DNA of 44,240 nt. Source: an uncultured Methanomicrobiales archaeon. GTDB taxonomy: Archaea; Halobacteriota; Methanomicrobia; Methanomicrobiales; Methanospirillaceae. Every line of letters starts with the position of its first letter. Positions within the stretch are counted from its first letter, which is position 1. The notes under the pieces were generated by a model. It saw only the letters and a program-made list of their open reading frames with translations. It was not told where the DNA came from and ran no database searches. Below, in pieces: positions 7,990-17,712 of the stretch. Position numbers and translations under genes: made by a program. Location of the stretch: the NCBI GenBank assembly GCA_949320185.1, contig CASGHK010000025.1, positions 1 through 44,240 on the forward strand. The letters run 5' to 3'.

Positions 7990-8739
7990 ATGAAAGCACA
8001 GATCAAGGGTCTTGACGGCACCGTCCTGGGCGAGATCGACCTCCCGGCGGTCTTCGCCGAGGAGTACCGCCCGGACCTGATCCGCAAGGCCGTCATCGCG
8101 ATCCAGTCGACCCGTTACCAGCCGCACGGCACCTACGTCAACGCCGGCGTCGAATCTGTCGGAACCGGCTGGGGATCGGGGCGCGGCGCATCGCACGTCC
8201 CCCGTCTCCACAACGGTTCCCGAGCAGTGAAGGTCCCCCAGGCCCGGGGCGGGCGCCAGGCCCACCCCCCGAAGGTCGAGAAGGTCCTCACGAAAGAGAT
8301 CAACAAGAAGGAGAAGACAAAGGCCAAGCGCTCCGCGATCGCCGCCACCACCAACCTCGACCTCGTCCGCGGACGGGGCCACCGGTTCGAGGGCGACGTC
8401 CCGGTCGTCATGACCGACGAATTCGAGTCAGTCACGAAGACCCAGGACCTCGTGAAGGCGCTCACCGCCGTCGGTGTCTTTGCCGACATCGAGAAGGCGA
8501 AGGGCAGCCACAAGGTCCGAGCCGGCCGCGGTAAGATGCGAGGCCGCCGCTTCAAGCAGAAGAAGTCGCTCCTGATTGTGACCGCGAACGAGCCGCTCAC
8601 CGCGGCGCGGAACCTCGCCGGCGTCGATGCCGTCCCCGTCACCGCGCTCAACGTCGAGCACCTCGCCCCCGGTACGCACGCCGGCCGGCTCACGGTCTGG
8701 ACGCAGGGCGCGATCCGGTGGCTGGAGGAGCAGCAATGA
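7990..8739 (+). CDS. rpl4: Ribosomal protein L4 (uL4)
   Basis: 249 residues, archaeal/eukaryotic length class. The signature GRGKMRGRRFKQKKSLLIV is present near residue 180, and the loop GSGRGASHVPRLHNGSRA is the extension that lines the exit tunnel. A primary 23S rRNA binder in large-subunit assembly. Its TGA overlaps the ATG of L23 (ATGA). Confidence 0.97.
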   Translation: MKAQIKGLDGTVLGEIDLPAVFAEEYRPDLIRKAVIAIQSTRYQPHGTYVNAGVESVGTGWGSGRGASHVPRLHNGSRAVKVPQARGGRQAHPPKVEKVLTKEINKKEKTKAKRSAIAATTNLDLVRGRGHRFEGDVPVVMTDEFESVTKTQDLVKALTAVGVFADIEKAKGSHKVRAGRGKMRGRRFKQKKSLLIVTANEPLTAARNLAGVDAVPVTALNVEHLAPGTHAGRLTVWTQGAIRWLEEQQ

Positions 8740-8984
8740 TTCTTCACTACCCGTTCGTGACGGAGAAGGCGATGGGAGCGCTCGAGAACGAGTCAAAGCT
8801 CCAGTTCCTCGTCGACAACCGCGCGACCAAGCCCCAGATCAAGTACGAGCTCGAGGCGGCCTTCGGCCACCCGGTCTCGGCCGTCCGGACGGTCAATACG
8901 ACCACCGGCCAGAAGAAAGCGATCGTCAGCTTCGAAGACCCGAAGGCCGCCGAAGAGATCCTCTCGCGGCTCGGCGTCATGTGA
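8736..8984 (+). CDS. rpl23: Ribosomal protein L23 (uL23)
   Basis: 82 residues from ATG 8736, which overlaps the L4 stop. The start gives MILHYPFVTEKAM, the expected N-terminus. The core NKATKP-like segment reads DNRATKPQIKYELE, then VNTTTGQKKAIV. L23 lies at the polypeptide exit and docks the signal recognition particle and SecY, whose gene is in the same operon. Confidence 0.96.
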   Translation: MILHYPFVTEKAMGALENESKLQFLVDNRATKPQIKYELEAAFGHPVSAVRTVNTTTGQKKAIVSFEDPKAAEEILSRLGVM

Positions 8985-8993
8985 GGTGCCAGG

Positions 8994-9710
8994 ATGGGAC
9001 ATCGAATCACCACGCAGAACCGGGGCAGGGGCGGCCCGACCTACAGGGCGCCCTCCCACCGGTATAAGGCCGAGCTGAAGCACCTGGGCACCGAGGAGGT
9101 GACCGTGCGCGGCGTCGTGATCGGGATCGAACACGACCCGGCACGCCACACCCCGATCGGACTCGTCCGGCTCGAGAACCAGCAGAAGACCTACTTCCTC
9201 GTCACCGAGGGCACCGGTGTCGGCGACGCCGTCGCCTGGGGCCCCGAGGCTGAATTCCGGAGCGGCAACACCCTCCCGCTCGGCAAGATCCCCGCCGGTG
9301 CCTACGTCTGCAACATCGAGGCGCGGCCCAACGACGGCGGCAAGTTCGTTCGTGCTTCGGGCGTCCAGGCGATCGTCGTCGACAAGACGGATGAGAAGGT
9401 CGGCGTCAAGATGCCGTCGGGCAAGATGAAGTGGTTCTCCAGCCGCTGCCTCGCCACCGTCGGCGTCGTCGCCGGCGGCGGTCGCGGTGAGAAGCCGTTT
9501 GTCAAGGCCGGCAAGAAGTACCACAAGATGAAGAACACGGCCTCGACATGGCCGCGCGTCCGTGGTGTCGCGATGAACGTCATCGACCACCCGTTCGGCG
9601 GCGGAGGTCACCAGCACCCCGGACGCCCCAAGACGGTTGGCCGCGGTACGTCGCCTGGCCGGACGGTCGGGCACGTCGCAGCCAGCAGGACCGGACGAAA
9701 GAAGAGGTGA
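8994..9710 (+). CDS. rpl2: Ribosomal protein L2 (uL2)
   Basis: 238 residues. Begins MGHRITTQNRGRGGPTYRAP. The highly conserved C-terminal WPRVRGVAMNVIDHPFGGGG followed by HQHPGRPKTVGRG contains the histidine near the peptidyl transferase centre. GAGGTG at 8983-8988 supports the start. Sits in the canonical L23-L2-S19 order. Confidence 0.97.
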   Translation: MGHRITTQNRGRGGPTYRAPSHRYKAELKHLGTEEVTVRGVVIGIEHDPARHTPIGLVRLENQQKTYFLVTEGTGVGDAVAWGPEAEFRSGNTLPLGKIPAGAYVCNIEARPNDGGKFVRASGVQAIVVDKTDEKVGVKMPSGKMKWFSSRCLATVGVVAGGGRGEKPFVKAGKKYHKMKNTASTWPRVRGVAMNVIDHPFGGGGHQHPGRPKTVGRGTSPGRTVGHVAASRTGRKKR

Positions 9711-9716
9711 TCGTGG

Positions 9717-10133
9717 ATGGCAGCAAAGAAGACACAGAAGCGGATGCCGAGGCGGCGCGAGGAGTTCACCTACCACGGCTACCGCATCGATGACTTAAAA
9801 GAGATGTCCATGACCGACCTCCTCCCGGTCATGCCCTCGAGGGCGCGGCGCAAGGTGCTCCGCGGCCTTTCCCGGGACGAGGAGCACCTCCTCAACCGGT
9901 TCCAGAAGGGTGACGCCCGAATTCGGACGCACCTCCGGTCGATGGTGATCCTCCCCGTGATGATCGGGCGCGAGGTCGAGATCTACACGGGCAAGGAGTT
10001 CCAGAAGGTGGAACTCCAGCCCGAGTCGGTCTTCCACTACCTCGGCGAGTTCGCATTCACGCGCAGGCGTGTCGCGCACGGGTCGGCCGGTATCGGCGCA
10101 ACGCGGTCGAGCAAGTTCGTTCCCCTGAAGTGA
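9717..10133 (+). CDS. rps19: Ribosomal protein S19 (uS19)
   Basis: 138 residues, with the archaeal N-terminal extension ([22 protein letters not shown]). The core motif [22 protein letters not shown] and the end [20 protein letters not shown] are typical. A small-subunit head protein that partners S13. L22 begins 5 nt after its stop. Confidence 0.97.
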   Translation: MAAKKTQKRMPRRREEFTYHGYRIDDLKEMSMTDLLPVMPSRARRKVLRGLSRDEEHLLNRFQKGDARIRTHLRSMVILPVMIGREVEIYTGKEFQKVELQPESVFHYLGEFAFTRRRVAHGSAGIGATRSSKFVPLK

Positions 10134-10138
10134 TCGGC

Positions 10139-10603
10139 ATGGCACGCACAGGTTATTCGATGGGGACCCAGGGCGAGACCTTCGCCCGGGCCAAGGCGAA
10201 CGAGCTCCCGGTATCGCCCAAGCACGCGATCGAGATCGCCCGGTTCATCCGCAACCAGGACCTCAACCGCGCGATCTCGTACCTCAACGATGTCGTCGAG
10301 AAGAAGAAGGCGGTGCCGTTCCGCCGGTTCAACCGGAACGTCGCGCACAAGCGCGGGCTCGAGGGATGGGACGCCGGCCGATACCCGGTCAAGGCGTCGC
10401 AGGGCTACATCAAGCTCCTCGAGTCGATCAAGAAGAACGCCGAGTACAGCGGCCTCGACGCCGATCGGCTCGTGATCGTCCATGCGGCCGCGAACCGCGG
10501 GCGGGGTCAGAAGGCCTTCTTCCCCCGTGCCATGGGGCGCGCCACGCCCAAGCGGCGCGAGACGGTGAATATCGAGGTCATCGTCCAGGAGGTGCAGGAA
10601 TAA
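10139..10603 (+). CDS. rpl22: Ribosomal protein L22 (uL22)
   Basis: 154 residues from ATG 10139 ([18 protein letters not shown]); a GTG three codons earlier is possible but less like the family. The conserved [23 protein letters not shown] and the tunnel-lining hairpin before [10 protein letters not shown] are present. The TAATG junction overlaps S3 by one base. Confidence 0.96.
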   Translation: MARTGYSMGTQGETFARAKANELPVSPKHAIEIARFIRNQDLNRAISYLNDVVEKKKAVPFRRFNRNVAHKRGLEGWDAGRYPVKASQGYIKLLESIKKNAEYSGLDADRLVIVHAAANRGRGQKAFFPRAMGRATPKRRETVNIEVIVQEVQE

Positions 10604-11316
10604 TGGCGGTCGAGAGAAAGTTCGTCGCAGACGGCGTTCGCAAGGTCCGGGTGCAGCAGCACTTCCTCAAGGAGCTCAAGCGCGCCGGCTACGGCGGCAT
10701 GGACATGGCCCGCACGCCGCTCGGCACGCAGGTCACGATCTACGCGGAGAAGCCCGGCATCGTGATCGGCAAGGGCGGCAAGGTCGTCCGGCAGCTGACC
10801 GCGGACCTCGCTCAGGACTACGGTATCGAATCCCCGCAGATCGAGGTGCAGCAGGTCGGCAACCCGAACTTCAACGCCCAGATCATGGCGGAGAGGCTCG
10901 CCAACGCGCTCGAGCGCGGCTGGTACTTCCGCAAGGCCGGGTCCAACGTGATCCGGAGGGTGATGGAGTCCGGCGCCCTCGGGTGTGAGGTCGTCCTCTC
11001 CGGCAAACTGACCGGTTCCCGAGCACGGGTCCAGAAGTTCGTCGAGGGCTATATCAAGCACTCCGGCGAGCCCTCGATCTCGATGGTCGAGAAGGGCTAC
11101 GCAGTCGCGATCAAGAAACTCGGCACGATCGGCGTGCAGGTCAAGATCATCCTGCCCGAGACGAAGCTTCCCGACAAGTTCGAGATCCTCGACGTCCCCG
11201 CCCGGAACCAGGCGCCCGTCATCGACGAAGGGACCGAGGAGGACCTCGGCGAGACGATCGACGCCGAGCTCGCCGCCACGCCCGACGAGGTCATCGTGGA
11301 AGAGGAGGTGCGCTGA
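10603..11316 (+). CDS. rps3: Ribosomal protein S3 (uS3)
   Basis: 237 residues. An N-terminal KH type II domain carries [16 protein letters not shown] near residue 50, and the C-terminal S3 domain follows with the [18 protein letters not shown] segment. The tail is acidic (EVIVEEEVR), common in archaeal S3. The start ATG at 10603 overlaps the L22 stop; the frame upstream is read-through inside L22. The stop overlaps the L29 start (TGATG). Confidence 0.97.
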   Translation: MAVERKFVADGVRKVRVQQHFLKELKRAGYGGMDMARTPLGTQVTIYAEKPGIVIGKGGKVVRQLTADLAQDYGIESPQIEVQQVGNPNFNAQIMAERLANALERGWYFRKAGSNVIRRVMESGALGCEVVLSGKLTGSRARVQKFVEGYIKHSGEPSISMVEKGYAVAIKKLGTIGVQVKIILPETKLPDKFEILDVPARNQAPVIDEGTEEDLGETIDAELAATPDEVIVEEEVR

Positions 11317-11519
11317 TGGCAATCTTCCGTGCACGCGAGGTCGTCCAGCTCTCCGACGTTGAGATCTCCGAGCAGCTCACGAAACTCCGGCTCGAGCTTG
11401 TCCGGAACAAGGGCAAGGTCGGCGCCGGCGGTGCCAGTGAGACCTCCGGCCAGATCCGTGAGATCCGGCGGACCATCGCCCGGCTTCAGACCGAGGCAAC
11501 CCGGAGGAAGGCGGCGTGA
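11316..11519 (+). CDS. rpl29: Ribosomal protein L29 (uL29)
   Basis: 67 residues, two-helix protein near the tunnel exit. Typical features are the LSDVEISEQLTKLRLELVRN helix and the IREIRRTIARLQTEATRR helix. Its stop overlaps the GTG of rnp1. In many archaea an SUI1/aIF1 gene lies between L29 and rnp1; there is no room for one here. Confidence 0.95.
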   Translation: MAIFRAREVVQLSDVEISEQLTKLRLELVRNKGKVGAGGASETSGQIREIRRTIARLQTEATRRKAA

Positions 11520-11785
11520 TCGCACCCCGGGACGTGCTCCGACACGAATGGATCGGCCGGCACGTCCTGGTGGTGCGAGCCAAGAACCCGTCCCTGGTGG
11601 GAGTCGAGGGTCTCTGCGTCGACGAGACGAAGCAGACCCTCCGGATCGCGACCGCCCGCGGCACGAAGTGCGTGCCGAAGGCGGACGTCTGTTTCCGACT
11701 CTCCCTCCCGGACGGGACTGTCGTGGAGGTCGACGGCGCCGCGCTCGTTGGAGCGCCCGAACGCCGTCTGACCCTGCGCAGATAA
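11516..11785 (+). CDS. rnp1: Ribonuclease P protein component 1 (Rpp29/Pop4 family)
   Basis: 89 residues from GTG 11516, supported by GGAGG at 11502-11506. The Sm-like beta-barrel of archaeal Rpp29 is recognisable: RHEWIGRHVLVVRAKNPSLV, then GLCVDETKQTLRIAT. It is one of the protein subunits that assist RNase P RNA in maturing tRNA 5' ends. Position between L29 and S17 is the classic archaeal location. Confidence 0.9.
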   Translation: MIAPRDVLRHEWIGRHVLVVRAKNPSLVGVEGLCVDETKQTLRIATARGTKCVPKADVCFRLSLPDGTVVEVDGAALVGAPERRLTLRR

Positions 11786-11797
11786 CGAGGATACCAT

Positions 11798-12124
11798 ATG
11801 GCACGTGACATTGGGTTGAACGTCGTGGCCCCCGAGAGGGAGTGCACCGACGTGAACTGTCCGTTTCACGGCACCTTGCCGGTGCGCGGCCAGGTGATTA
11901 CCGGCAAGGTCGTGAGCGATAAGATGACCGGCACGGTCGTGGTGGGACGAGATTTCCTCCACTACGTGCGGAAGTACAAGCGGTACGAGAAGCGCTCGAG
12001 CAAGATCCACGCCCACAACCCACCCTGCGTCCAGGCGAAGGTCGGGGACATGGTCCGGATCGCCGAGTGCCGCCCGCTCTCGAAGTCGACGACCTTCGTC
12101 GTGGTCGAGGTGACGTCAGAATGA
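11798..12124 (+). CDS. rps17: Ribosomal protein S17 (uS17)
   Basis: 108 residues, archaeal form with an N-terminal extension containing [10 protein letters not shown]. The OB-fold core reads [20 protein letters not shown] and is followed by [20 protein letters not shown] primary 16S rRNA binder. The stop overlaps the L14 start (ATGA). Confidence 0.96.
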   Translation: MARDIGLNVVAPERECTDVNCPFHGTLPVRGQVITGKVVSDKMTGTVVVGRDFLHYVRKYKRYEKRSSKIHAHNPPCVQAKVGDMVRIAECRPLSKSTTFVVVEVTSE

Positions 12125-12519
12125 AAGCAAAGAGTTCGACCACGCCGAGAGCGCTCGCCACCGGCTCCCGCATGGCCTGTGTCGACAACACCGGGGCCCG
12201 CATGGTCCAGATCGTCTCGGTCGAGCACTACCACGGTGTTCGCCGCCGCCAGCCGAAGCTCGGCCTCGGGGACCTCGCGATCGTCTCGGTCAAGAAGGGC
12301 ACCCCCGACATGCGCCGCAAGCTCGAGCGTGCGGTCGTGATCCGGCAGAAGAAGGAGATCCGTCGGCCGAGCGGCCTCCGGGTCTCGTTCGAAGACAACG
12401 CGATGGTACTGGTGAACGAGCGAAACGAGCCGAAGGGCACCGAGATCAAGGGCCCGGTCGCCCGCGAGGTGGCCGAACGCTTCCCCAAGCTCGGGTCGAT
12501 GGCGACCCTGATCGTCTGA
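12121..12519 (+). CDS. rpl14: Ribosomal protein L14 (uL14)
   Basis: 132 residues from ATG 12121; the in-frame codons upstream lie inside S17. The signature [15 protein letters not shown] and [18 protein letters not shown] are diagnostic. Lies at the subunit interface and, in archaea, is the docking surface for aIF6. Confidence 0.96.
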   Translation: MKAKSSTTPRALATGSRMACVDNTGARMVQIVSVEHYHGVRRRQPKLGLGDLAIVSVKKGTPDMRRKLERAVVIRQKKEIRRPSGLRVSFEDNAMVLVNERNEPKGTEIKGPVAREVAERFPKLGSMATLIV

Positions 12520-12529
12520 GGTGAATGGC

Positions 12530-12901
12530 ATGGTACTATCATCGAGCACCCAGCCCAGAAAGCAGCGGAAGGCCCGTTACCAGGCGCCGCTCCACCTGCG
12601 GACCAAGCTCCTCGGCGCCCCGCTCTCGCCCCAGCTCCGCGAGAAGCACAACGGTCGGCGCACCGTGCGTGTCGTGACCGGCGACACCGTCAAGGTCATG
12701 CGCGGCGACTTCGCCGGTGACGAGGGCGTCGTCGACATGGTCGACGTCAAGAACGCCAAGATCATCGTCCACGGCGTGGCGATCACGAAGGCCGATGGCA
12801 CCGAGAAGCCGCGCAAGGTCGACCCATCCAATGTGATGGTGACCAAACTCAACTTAAAAGACCCGAAGCGTGCTGCACGGCTCGCCGGGGGAGAGGCGTA
12901 G
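12530..12901 (+). CDS. rpl24: Ribosomal protein L24 (uL24)
   Basis: 123 residues from ATG 12530, chosen because GAGGTGA lies 5 nt upstream. A KOW motif is clear in GDTVKVMRGDFAGDEGVVDM. The N-terminus QPRKQRKARYQAPLHLR is the usual archaeal extension. It helps initiate large-subunit assembly and sits near the exit tunnel. Confidence 0.96.
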   Translation: MVLSSSTQPRKQRKARYQAPLHLRTKLLGAPLSPQLREKHNGRRTVRVVTGDTVKVMRGDFAGDEGVVDMVDVKNAKIIVHGVAITKADGTEKPRKVDPSNVMVTKLNLKDPKRAARLAGGEA

Positions 12902-13627
12902 ATGTCCGATCATCTCAAGCGCATGGTCGCGCCGGCCTCCTGGCGGCTTGCCCGCAAGGAGGAGAAGTTCGTCACCAAGACCCGAGCGGGCCCGCACAAC
13001 AGCGCGGCCCTCCCGATGGTGGTCCTGCTCCGCGACCGGATGAACCTCGCGCGGACCATGAAGGAGGTCAAGCTGATCCTCTCCCAGCGGTCCGTGCTCG
13101 TGAACGGCAAGCCCTGCCGGGACCCCCGGATGGGCGTCGGGATCTTCGATATCATCGCGATCCCGAAGATGGACCAGTACTTCCGCATCCTGCTCGACAA
13201 GAAGGGCCGGATCGTCACCGTCCCGATCGACGCCGAGTCGGCGAAGAGCCGGCTTGCCCGTGTCGCGAAGAAGACGGTCGTGAAGGGCGGCAAGGTCCAG
13301 CTCAATCTCGACAGTGGTGCGAACGTCCTCGCCGACCACCAGGTGAAGTCTCGGGACTCGGTCGTCCTCTCGCTCGAGCCCGAGAACCGCTTCGCGGTCC
13401 TCGACCACTTCCCGTTCGCCGTCGGCAACATGGCGATGGTCTTCGCCGGTCGACACGCAGGCCGGATCGGCCGTATCACCGGGATCATCACGGTCCAGGG
13501 CGCCACCCCCAACCGGGTCATGCTCGAGGACGCGAACGATGGGGCACCGTTCGAGACGATCGACGACTACTGCTACATGGTCGGGCGCGAGACGCCGGCG
13601 ATCTCCTCGTGGGGGATTGAGGCGTGA
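12902..13627 (+). CDS. rps4e: Ribosomal protein S4e (eS4)
   Basis: 241 residues, archaeal/eukaryotic-specific. Begins [20 protein letters not shown] as expected. Contains an S4-type RNA-binding segment ([19 protein letters not shown]), the central [13 protein letters not shown] domain and a C-terminal KOW-like stretch [13 protein letters not shown]. The start follows the L24 stop directly. Confidence 0.97.
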   Translation: MSDHLKRMVAPASWRLARKEEKFVTKTRAGPHNSAALPMVVLLRDRMNLARTMKEVKLILSQRSVLVNGKPCRDPRMGVGIFDIIAIPKMDQYFRILLDKKGRIVTVPIDAESAKSRLARVAKKTVVKGGKVQLNLDSGANVLADHQVKSRDSVVLSLEPENRFAVLDHFPFAVGNMAMVFAGRHAGRIGRITGIITVQGATPNRVMLEDANDGAPFETIDDYCYMVGRETPAISSWGIEA

Positions 13628-14139
13628 CCGCTGAGAACCCCATGCGCCGCCCGCGGGTCGACAAGGTCGTCGTCCACATGGGCGTCGGCGAGTCGGGCGA
13701 ACGCCTGATGAACGGTGAGGAACTGATCCGCCGGATCACGACCCAGACACCGGTCCGCACGATCGCGAAGAAGACCCAGCCAGCGTTCGGGATTCGCAAG
13801 GGCGCCCCGATCGGGGCGAAGGTTACGCTCCGCGGAGAGACCGCAGAGACGTTCCTGAAGACCTCGCTCGATATTCTCGAGCGGGTCCTCTTTGCCAGCC
13901 AGTTCGACCGGAACGGCAATGTCTCGTTCGGGATCGAGGAGCACACGGACTATCCGGGCATGGCATACGACCCGAAGATCGGGATCTACGGGATGGACAT
14001 CAACGTCGTTCTCGAGCGGCCCGGAGTCCGGATTGCGCGGCGGCGCGAGCAGCAGAAGAAGCTGCCGAACCGTCAGCGCGTGACAAAGGAAGACGCGATA
14101 GCGTTCATGACCGAGGCGTTCGGCGTGGAGGTGCAGTGA
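13624..14139 (+). CDS. rpl5: Ribosomal protein L5 (uL5)
   Basis: 171 residues from GTG 13624, overlapping the S4e stop by 4 nt. Conserved parts: [35 protein letters not shown] and [14 protein letters not shown]. It binds 5S rRNA and contacts the P-site tRNA. Its stop overlaps the S14 ATG. Confidence 0.97.
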   Translation: MTAENPMRRPRVDKVVVHMGVGESGERLMNGEELIRRITTQTPVRTIAKKTQPAFGIRKGAPIGAKVTLRGETAETFLKTSLDILERVLFASQFDRNGNVSFGIEEHTDYPGMAYDPKIGIYGMDINVVLERPGVRIARRREQQKKLPNRQRVTKEDAIAFMTEAFGVEVQ

Positions 14140-14294
14140 TGGCGGGAGAACAGAAGAAGCAGTACGGCCGGGGTGCACAGGAGTGCCAGCTCTGCGGCCG
14201 CAAGCAGGGACTCGTCCGGCGGTACCACGTCAACTTCTGCCGGCAGTGCTTCCGCGAGTGGGCTCAGCGTCTCGGCTTCAAGAAGATGAACTAA
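14139..14294 (+). CDS. rps14: Ribosomal protein S14 (uS14), zinc-binding
   Basis: 51 residues, short but complete (ATG 14139 to TAA 14294). Zinc ribbon cysteines are at residues 16, 19, 34 and 37 (CQLC and CRQC), followed by [14 protein letters not shown], the standard S14 end. A small-subunit head protein, in its canonical place between L5 and S8. Confidence 0.97.
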   Translation: MAGEQKKQYGRGAQECQLCGRKQGLVRRYHVNFCRQCFREWAQRLGFKKMN

Positions 14295-14307
14295 GAGGGT
14301 GGCAACA

Positions 14308-14700
14308 ATGGCACGACAGAATACGATCGCCGATGCGATGTCAACCTTGAAGAACGCGTCCGACGGCGGCAAACCGTCCTGCATCCTGGAGCCCGCGAGC
14401 AAGCTGCTCGGTGCGATGCTCCGGATCATGCAGGACGCCGGCTACATCGGCTCGTTCGAGTACATCGATGACCGGCGGGGCGGCCAGTTCCAGGTCCACC
14501 TCTCGGGCGGCATCAACAAGTGCGGCGTCATCACGCCGCGGTACACCGTGGAGCTCGCCGAGCTCGAGTACTGGGAGACCCGGTACCTGCCTGCGAAGAA
14601 CTTCGGCCTTCTGATCCTCACGACCTCGAAGGGCGTGCTCACCCAGGAGCAGGCCCGCGAGCACGGGATCGGAGGGGAACTCCTGGGGTTCGTCTACTGA
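14308..14700 (+). CDS. rps8: Ribosomal protein S8 (uS8)
   Basis: 130 residues from ATG 14308 ([17 protein letters not shown]), preferred over GTG 14299 because GAGGGTGG lies just upstream. The C-terminal segment [18 protein letters not shown] is the conserved S8 signature. Binds the central domain of 16S rRNA early in assembly. Confidence 0.96.
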   Translation: MARQNTIADAMSTLKNASDGGKPSCILEPASKLLGAMLRIMQDAGYIGSFEYIDDRRGGQFQVHLSGGINKCGVITPRYTVELAELEYWETRYLPAKNFGLLILTTSKGVLTQEQAREHGIGGELLGFVY

Positions 14701-14710
14701 GGTGCACGAG

Positions 14711-15235
14711 ATGGCATTCGAAGCAACGGTCCAGGTCCCCGAAGGGGTCACGGTCACGCTCAACGGGACGCGCCTCGTGGTGACGGGTCCGAAAGGGACG
14801 ATCGAGCGCGACGTCCGTTTCCCAGGTATCTCGTTCACGATCGAGGACGGGCAGGTAACCGTCTCCACCGATGCGACGCGCAAGCGCGTGGTCGCCATGG
14901 TCGGGACGTACGCCTCACACATGAGAAACATGTGCAAGGGTGTCACCGAAGGGTTCGAGTACCGGATGAAGGTGGTCTTCTCCCACTTTCCCATCCAGCT
15001 CAAACTGCAGGGGACGACCCTCACGATCGACAACTTCCTCGGAGAGAAGCAGTCACGCTACGCCCGTATCGAGGAGGGCGTGACGGCCGTCGTCGGTAAC
15101 GACGCGGTAACCCTCACCGGGATCGACAAGGAAAAGGTCGGCAACTCGGCCGCGAACATCGAACATGCGACCCGGATCCGGAAGCGCGACCCCCGCGTCT
15201 TCCAGGACGGGATCTATATCGTCGAGAGGGCCTGA
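14711..15235 (+). CDS. rpl6: Ribosomal protein L6 (uL6)
   Basis: 174 residues from ATG 14711, with GAGGTG 6 nt upstream. Two L6 repeats are visible: the N-terminal VPEGVTVTLNGTRLVVTGPKG and the C-terminal VTLTGIDKEKVGNSAANIE followed by RDPRVFQDGIYIVERA. Located near the factor-binding region of the large subunit. Confidence 0.96.
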   Translation: MAFEATVQVPEGVTVTLNGTRLVVTGPKGTIERDVRFPGISFTIEDGQVTVSTDATRKRVVAMVGTYASHMRNMCKGVTEGFEYRMKVVFSHFPIQLKLQGTTLTIDNFLGEKQSRYARIEEGVTAVVGNDAVTLTGIDKEKVGNSAANIEHATRIRKRDPRVFQDGIYIVERA

Positions 15236-15236
15236 G

Positions 15237-15662
15237 ATGGACGGAGAGACAAAGAGGCTGATCCGGGTCCGGGCCGCGAAGCGTGCGAGCTTCCACCGGG
15301 GCGGATACGGGACCAAGAAGCAGCTCAGCGACAGCTGGCGCCGGCCCCGTGGTCTCCAGAGCAAGCAGCGGATGCAGAAGAAGGCGAAGGGTGCGCACCC
15401 GACACCGGGCTACGGCAGTCCGATCGCGGTGCGCGGCCTCCACCCCAGCGGGTATCAGGACATCCTCGTCCACAACCTCGCGGAGATGGAGGGCCTCGAC
15501 GCCGCCACCCAGGCCATCCGGATCGCTGGAGCGGTCGGCATGAGGAAGCGGGAGCAGATGCAGGCGCGAGCCGTCGAGCTCGGCCTCAAGGTGCTGAACC
15601 CGAAGGAGACGAGCCGCACCGCACGGCCCGCCGCCGCGACGGAGGAGGAGACGGATGAGTAA
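15237..15662 (+). CDS. rpl32e: Ribosomal protein L32e (eL32)
   Basis: 141 residues from ATG 15237, two bases after the L6 stop. Archaeal/eukaryotic-specific. The core SDSWRRPRGLQSKQRMQKK and GYGSPIAVRGLHPSG are diagnostic. The C-terminus is an Ala/Thr/Glu tail. It overlaps L19e by 8 nt. Confidence 0.96.
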   Translation: MDGETKRLIRVRAAKRASFHRGGYGTKKQLSDSWRRPRGLQSKQRMQKKAKGAHPTPGYGSPIAVRGLHPSGYQDILVHNLAEMEGLDAATQAIRIAGAVGMRKREQMQARAVELGLKVLNPKETSRTARPAAATEEETDE

Positions 15663-16107
15663 CCTCGCCTCCCAGCGCCGTATTGCGGCGTCCGTCCTGA
15701 AGTGCGGGGTCAACCGTGTCTGGTTCGACCCCGACCAGAGCTCGGAGATCGAGAACGCGATCTCGCGCGAAGATATCCGCAAGCTTGTCGACGAAGGCGC
15801 CGTCCGGGCCCACCCCAAGAAGGGTGTCTCGCGTGGACGCGCCCGTGCCCGGATCGCAAAACGGTCCTACGGCCATTGCAAGGGCCCCGGTCGGCGGAAG
15901 GGCGCCGCGGGCGCCCGCACGCCCTCGAAGCGCGTCTGGATCCAGAAGATCCGGGCGATCCGCAAGGTGCTCGTGGAGCTCCGCGACAGCGGCGAGCTCG
16001 ACCGGCGTTACTACCGTATCCTCTACCGGCGCGCCGCTGGCGGCCAGTACCGGAACGTTGCACATATGAAGGCACAGATGGAGATCCTGGTCGGGAGGAA
16101 CCGCTGA
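15655..16107 (+). CDS. rpl19e: Ribosomal protein L19e (eL19)
   Basis: 150 residues. Typical start LASQRRIAASVLKCGVNRVW and the very basic GHCKGPGRRKGAAGARTPSK segment. Forms inter-subunit contacts and lines the exit region in archaeal ribosomes. The stop overlaps the ATG of L18. Confidence 0.96.
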   Translation: MSNLASQRRIAASVLKCGVNRVWFDPDQSSEIENAISREDIRKLVDEGAVRAHPKKGVSRGRARARIAKRSYGHCKGPGRRKGAAGARTPSKRVWIQKIRAIRKVLVELRDSGELDRRYYRILYRRAAGGQYRNVAHMKAQMEILVGRNR

Positions 16108-16631
16108 TGGCGACCGGACCCAGGTATTTCGTCCCGTTCCGCCGCCGGCGTGAAGGGAAGACAGACTACTACAGCCGCGCCAAGCTCGTCGTCGCCGACG
16201 TGCCGCGGATGGTCGTCCGGCGGACGAACCGGCAGATCATCTGCCAGCTCGTCACCGCCGAGATGGACGGCGACCGCACGCTCGTCACGGCGACCTCGCT
16301 CGAGCTCGCGAAGCTCGGGTATACGGGCGCGACTGCGAACACGCCGGCCGCGTACCTCACGGGGATGCTCTTCGCGAAGAAGGCGCTCGCGGCCGGACAC
16401 GAAGAGGCGATTCTCGACATCGGGCTTGCGCGGGCGAACCCCGGGGCACGGGTCTTCGCCGCGCTCAAGGGCGCGGTCGAGGGCGGGCTCGATGTCCCCC
16501 ACGGCGAGGAGATCCTTCCCGACGATGACCGCGTCAAGGGCGCACACATCGCCGCATACGCGGCTGAGCGGGCCGGCGGACTCGTCGAGAACGTCGAACA
16601 GGTGACTGCCAGGATCCAGGAGCTGGTGTAA
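16107..16631 (+). CDS. rpl18: Ribosomal protein L18 (uL18)
   Basis: 174 residues from ATG 16107; the longer open frame upstream lies within L19e. It binds 5S rRNA together with L5. Motifs: [33 protein letters not shown] and [20 protein letters not shown]. Archaeal length. Confidence 0.96.
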   Translation: MATGPRYFVPFRRRREGKTDYYSRAKLVVADVPRMVVRRTNRQIICQLVTAEMDGDRTLVTATSLELAKLGYTGATANTPAAYLTGMLFAKKALAAGHEEAILDIGLARANPGARVFAALKGAVEGGLDVPHGEEILPDDDRVKGAHIAAYAAERAGGLVENVEQVTARIQELV

Positions 16632-16632
16632 A

Positions 16633-17247
16633 ATGGCGTACGAATATGCGGAATGGATTCCGCTCACCGGGCTCGGCCGGGCGGTCAAGGCTGGCGAGAT
16701 CACCTCGATGGACGAGGCGTTCGCGACCGGCAAGCCGATCAAAGAGCCGCAGATCGTCGATGCCTTCCTCTCCGACCTCACGGACGAGGTGCTCGACATC
16801 CAGATGGTGCAGCGGATGACCGACTCGGGTCGGCGCGTCAAGTTCCGCGCCGTCGTCGTGGTCGGCAACAAGGACGGCTTTATCGGCTTCGGCCAGGGCA
16901 AGGACGCCCAGGTCGGGAACGCGATCAAGAAGGCGATCGACAACGCGAAGATCAACGTGATCCACGTCCAGCGTGGATGCGGTTCGTGGGAATGCGGGTG
17001 CGAACAGCACCACTCGATCCCGATGCAGGTGAAGGGCAAGGCCGGATCGGTCACCGTCACCCTCAAGCCCGCCCCGCAGGGGATCGGGCTCGTCACCGGT
17101 GAGATCGGCAAGAAGGTGCTCGAGCTCGCTGGGATCAAGGATGTCTGGACCTTCTCGTCCGGGCAGACTCGGACCACAATCAACTTCGCGAAGGCGACCT
17201 TCGAAGCGCTCCGCCAGACGAACATGATCCGGCTCGGAGGACACTGA
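16633..17247 (+). CDS. rps5: Ribosomal protein S5 (uS5)
   Basis: 204 residues, archaeal form. The double-stranded RNA-binding-like S5 domain shows [20 protein letters not shown] and [20 protein letters not shown], then a C-terminal domain with [17 protein letters not shown]. Involved in decoding fidelity. One base separates it from L18; the stop overlaps L30. Confidence 0.97.
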   Translation: MAYEYAEWIPLTGLGRAVKAGEITSMDEAFATGKPIKEPQIVDAFLSDLTDEVLDIQMVQRMTDSGRRVKFRAVVVVGNKDGFIGFGQGKDAQVGNAIKKAIDNAKINVIHVQRGCGSWECGCEQHHSIPMQVKGKAGSVTVTLKPAPQGIGLVTGEIGKKVLELAGIKDVWTFSSGQTRTTINFAKATFEALRQTNMIRLGGH

Positions 17248-17708
17248 TGTACGCGGTCGTCCAGGTGCGTGGCGTGGTCAACACCCGCAGGGAGATCAAG
17301 GACACCCTCAAGATGCTCCGGCTCCACCACATCAACCACTGCGTCATCGCGCCCGACACCCCCGAGATGCTCGGCATGATCCGGAAGGTCAAGGACTTCG
17401 TCGCCTACGGCGAGATCTCGCCCGAGACGCTCGAGACCCTGATCCGCACCCGTGGACGGCTCGAGGGGAACGCTCCTCTCACGGACGAGTACGTGCGGGA
17501 GCAGACCGAGTACCCGGGGATTGCCGAGCTCGCGCACGCGATCGCCGAAGGAAAGGCGACCCTCCGGGATATCCCCGGACTCAAGCCCGTCCTGCGCCTG
17601 CACCCCCCGCGCAAGGGGTATAAATCCCTGAAGCGAACCTATCCCCAGGGAGGGGCGCTCGGGTACTACGGGCCGGAGATCAACGAACTTCTCTACAAGA
17701 TGCGGTGA
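17247..17708 (+). CDS. rpl30: Ribosomal protein L30 (uL30)
   Basis: 153 residues, the long archaeal/eukaryotic type. Begins YAVVQVRGVVNTRREIKDTL, then LHHINHCVIAPDTPEMLGMI. The C-terminus has LHPPRKGYKSLKRTYPQGG. Large-subunit protein in its standard place between S5 and L15. Confidence 0.96.
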   Translation: MYAVVQVRGVVNTRREIKDTLKMLRLHHINHCVIAPDTPEMLGMIRKVKDFVAYGEISPETLETLIRTRGRLEGNAPLTDEYVREQTEYPGIAELAHAIAEGKATLRDIPGLKPVLRLHPPRKGYKSLKRTYPQGGALGYYGPEINELLYKMR

Positions 17709-17712
17709 GCCA

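Noticed and set aside
6886-8382. Minus-strand open frame of 498 codons opposite L3 and L4
   Set aside because: Antisense shadow of certain ribosomal protein genes, without recognisable domains.
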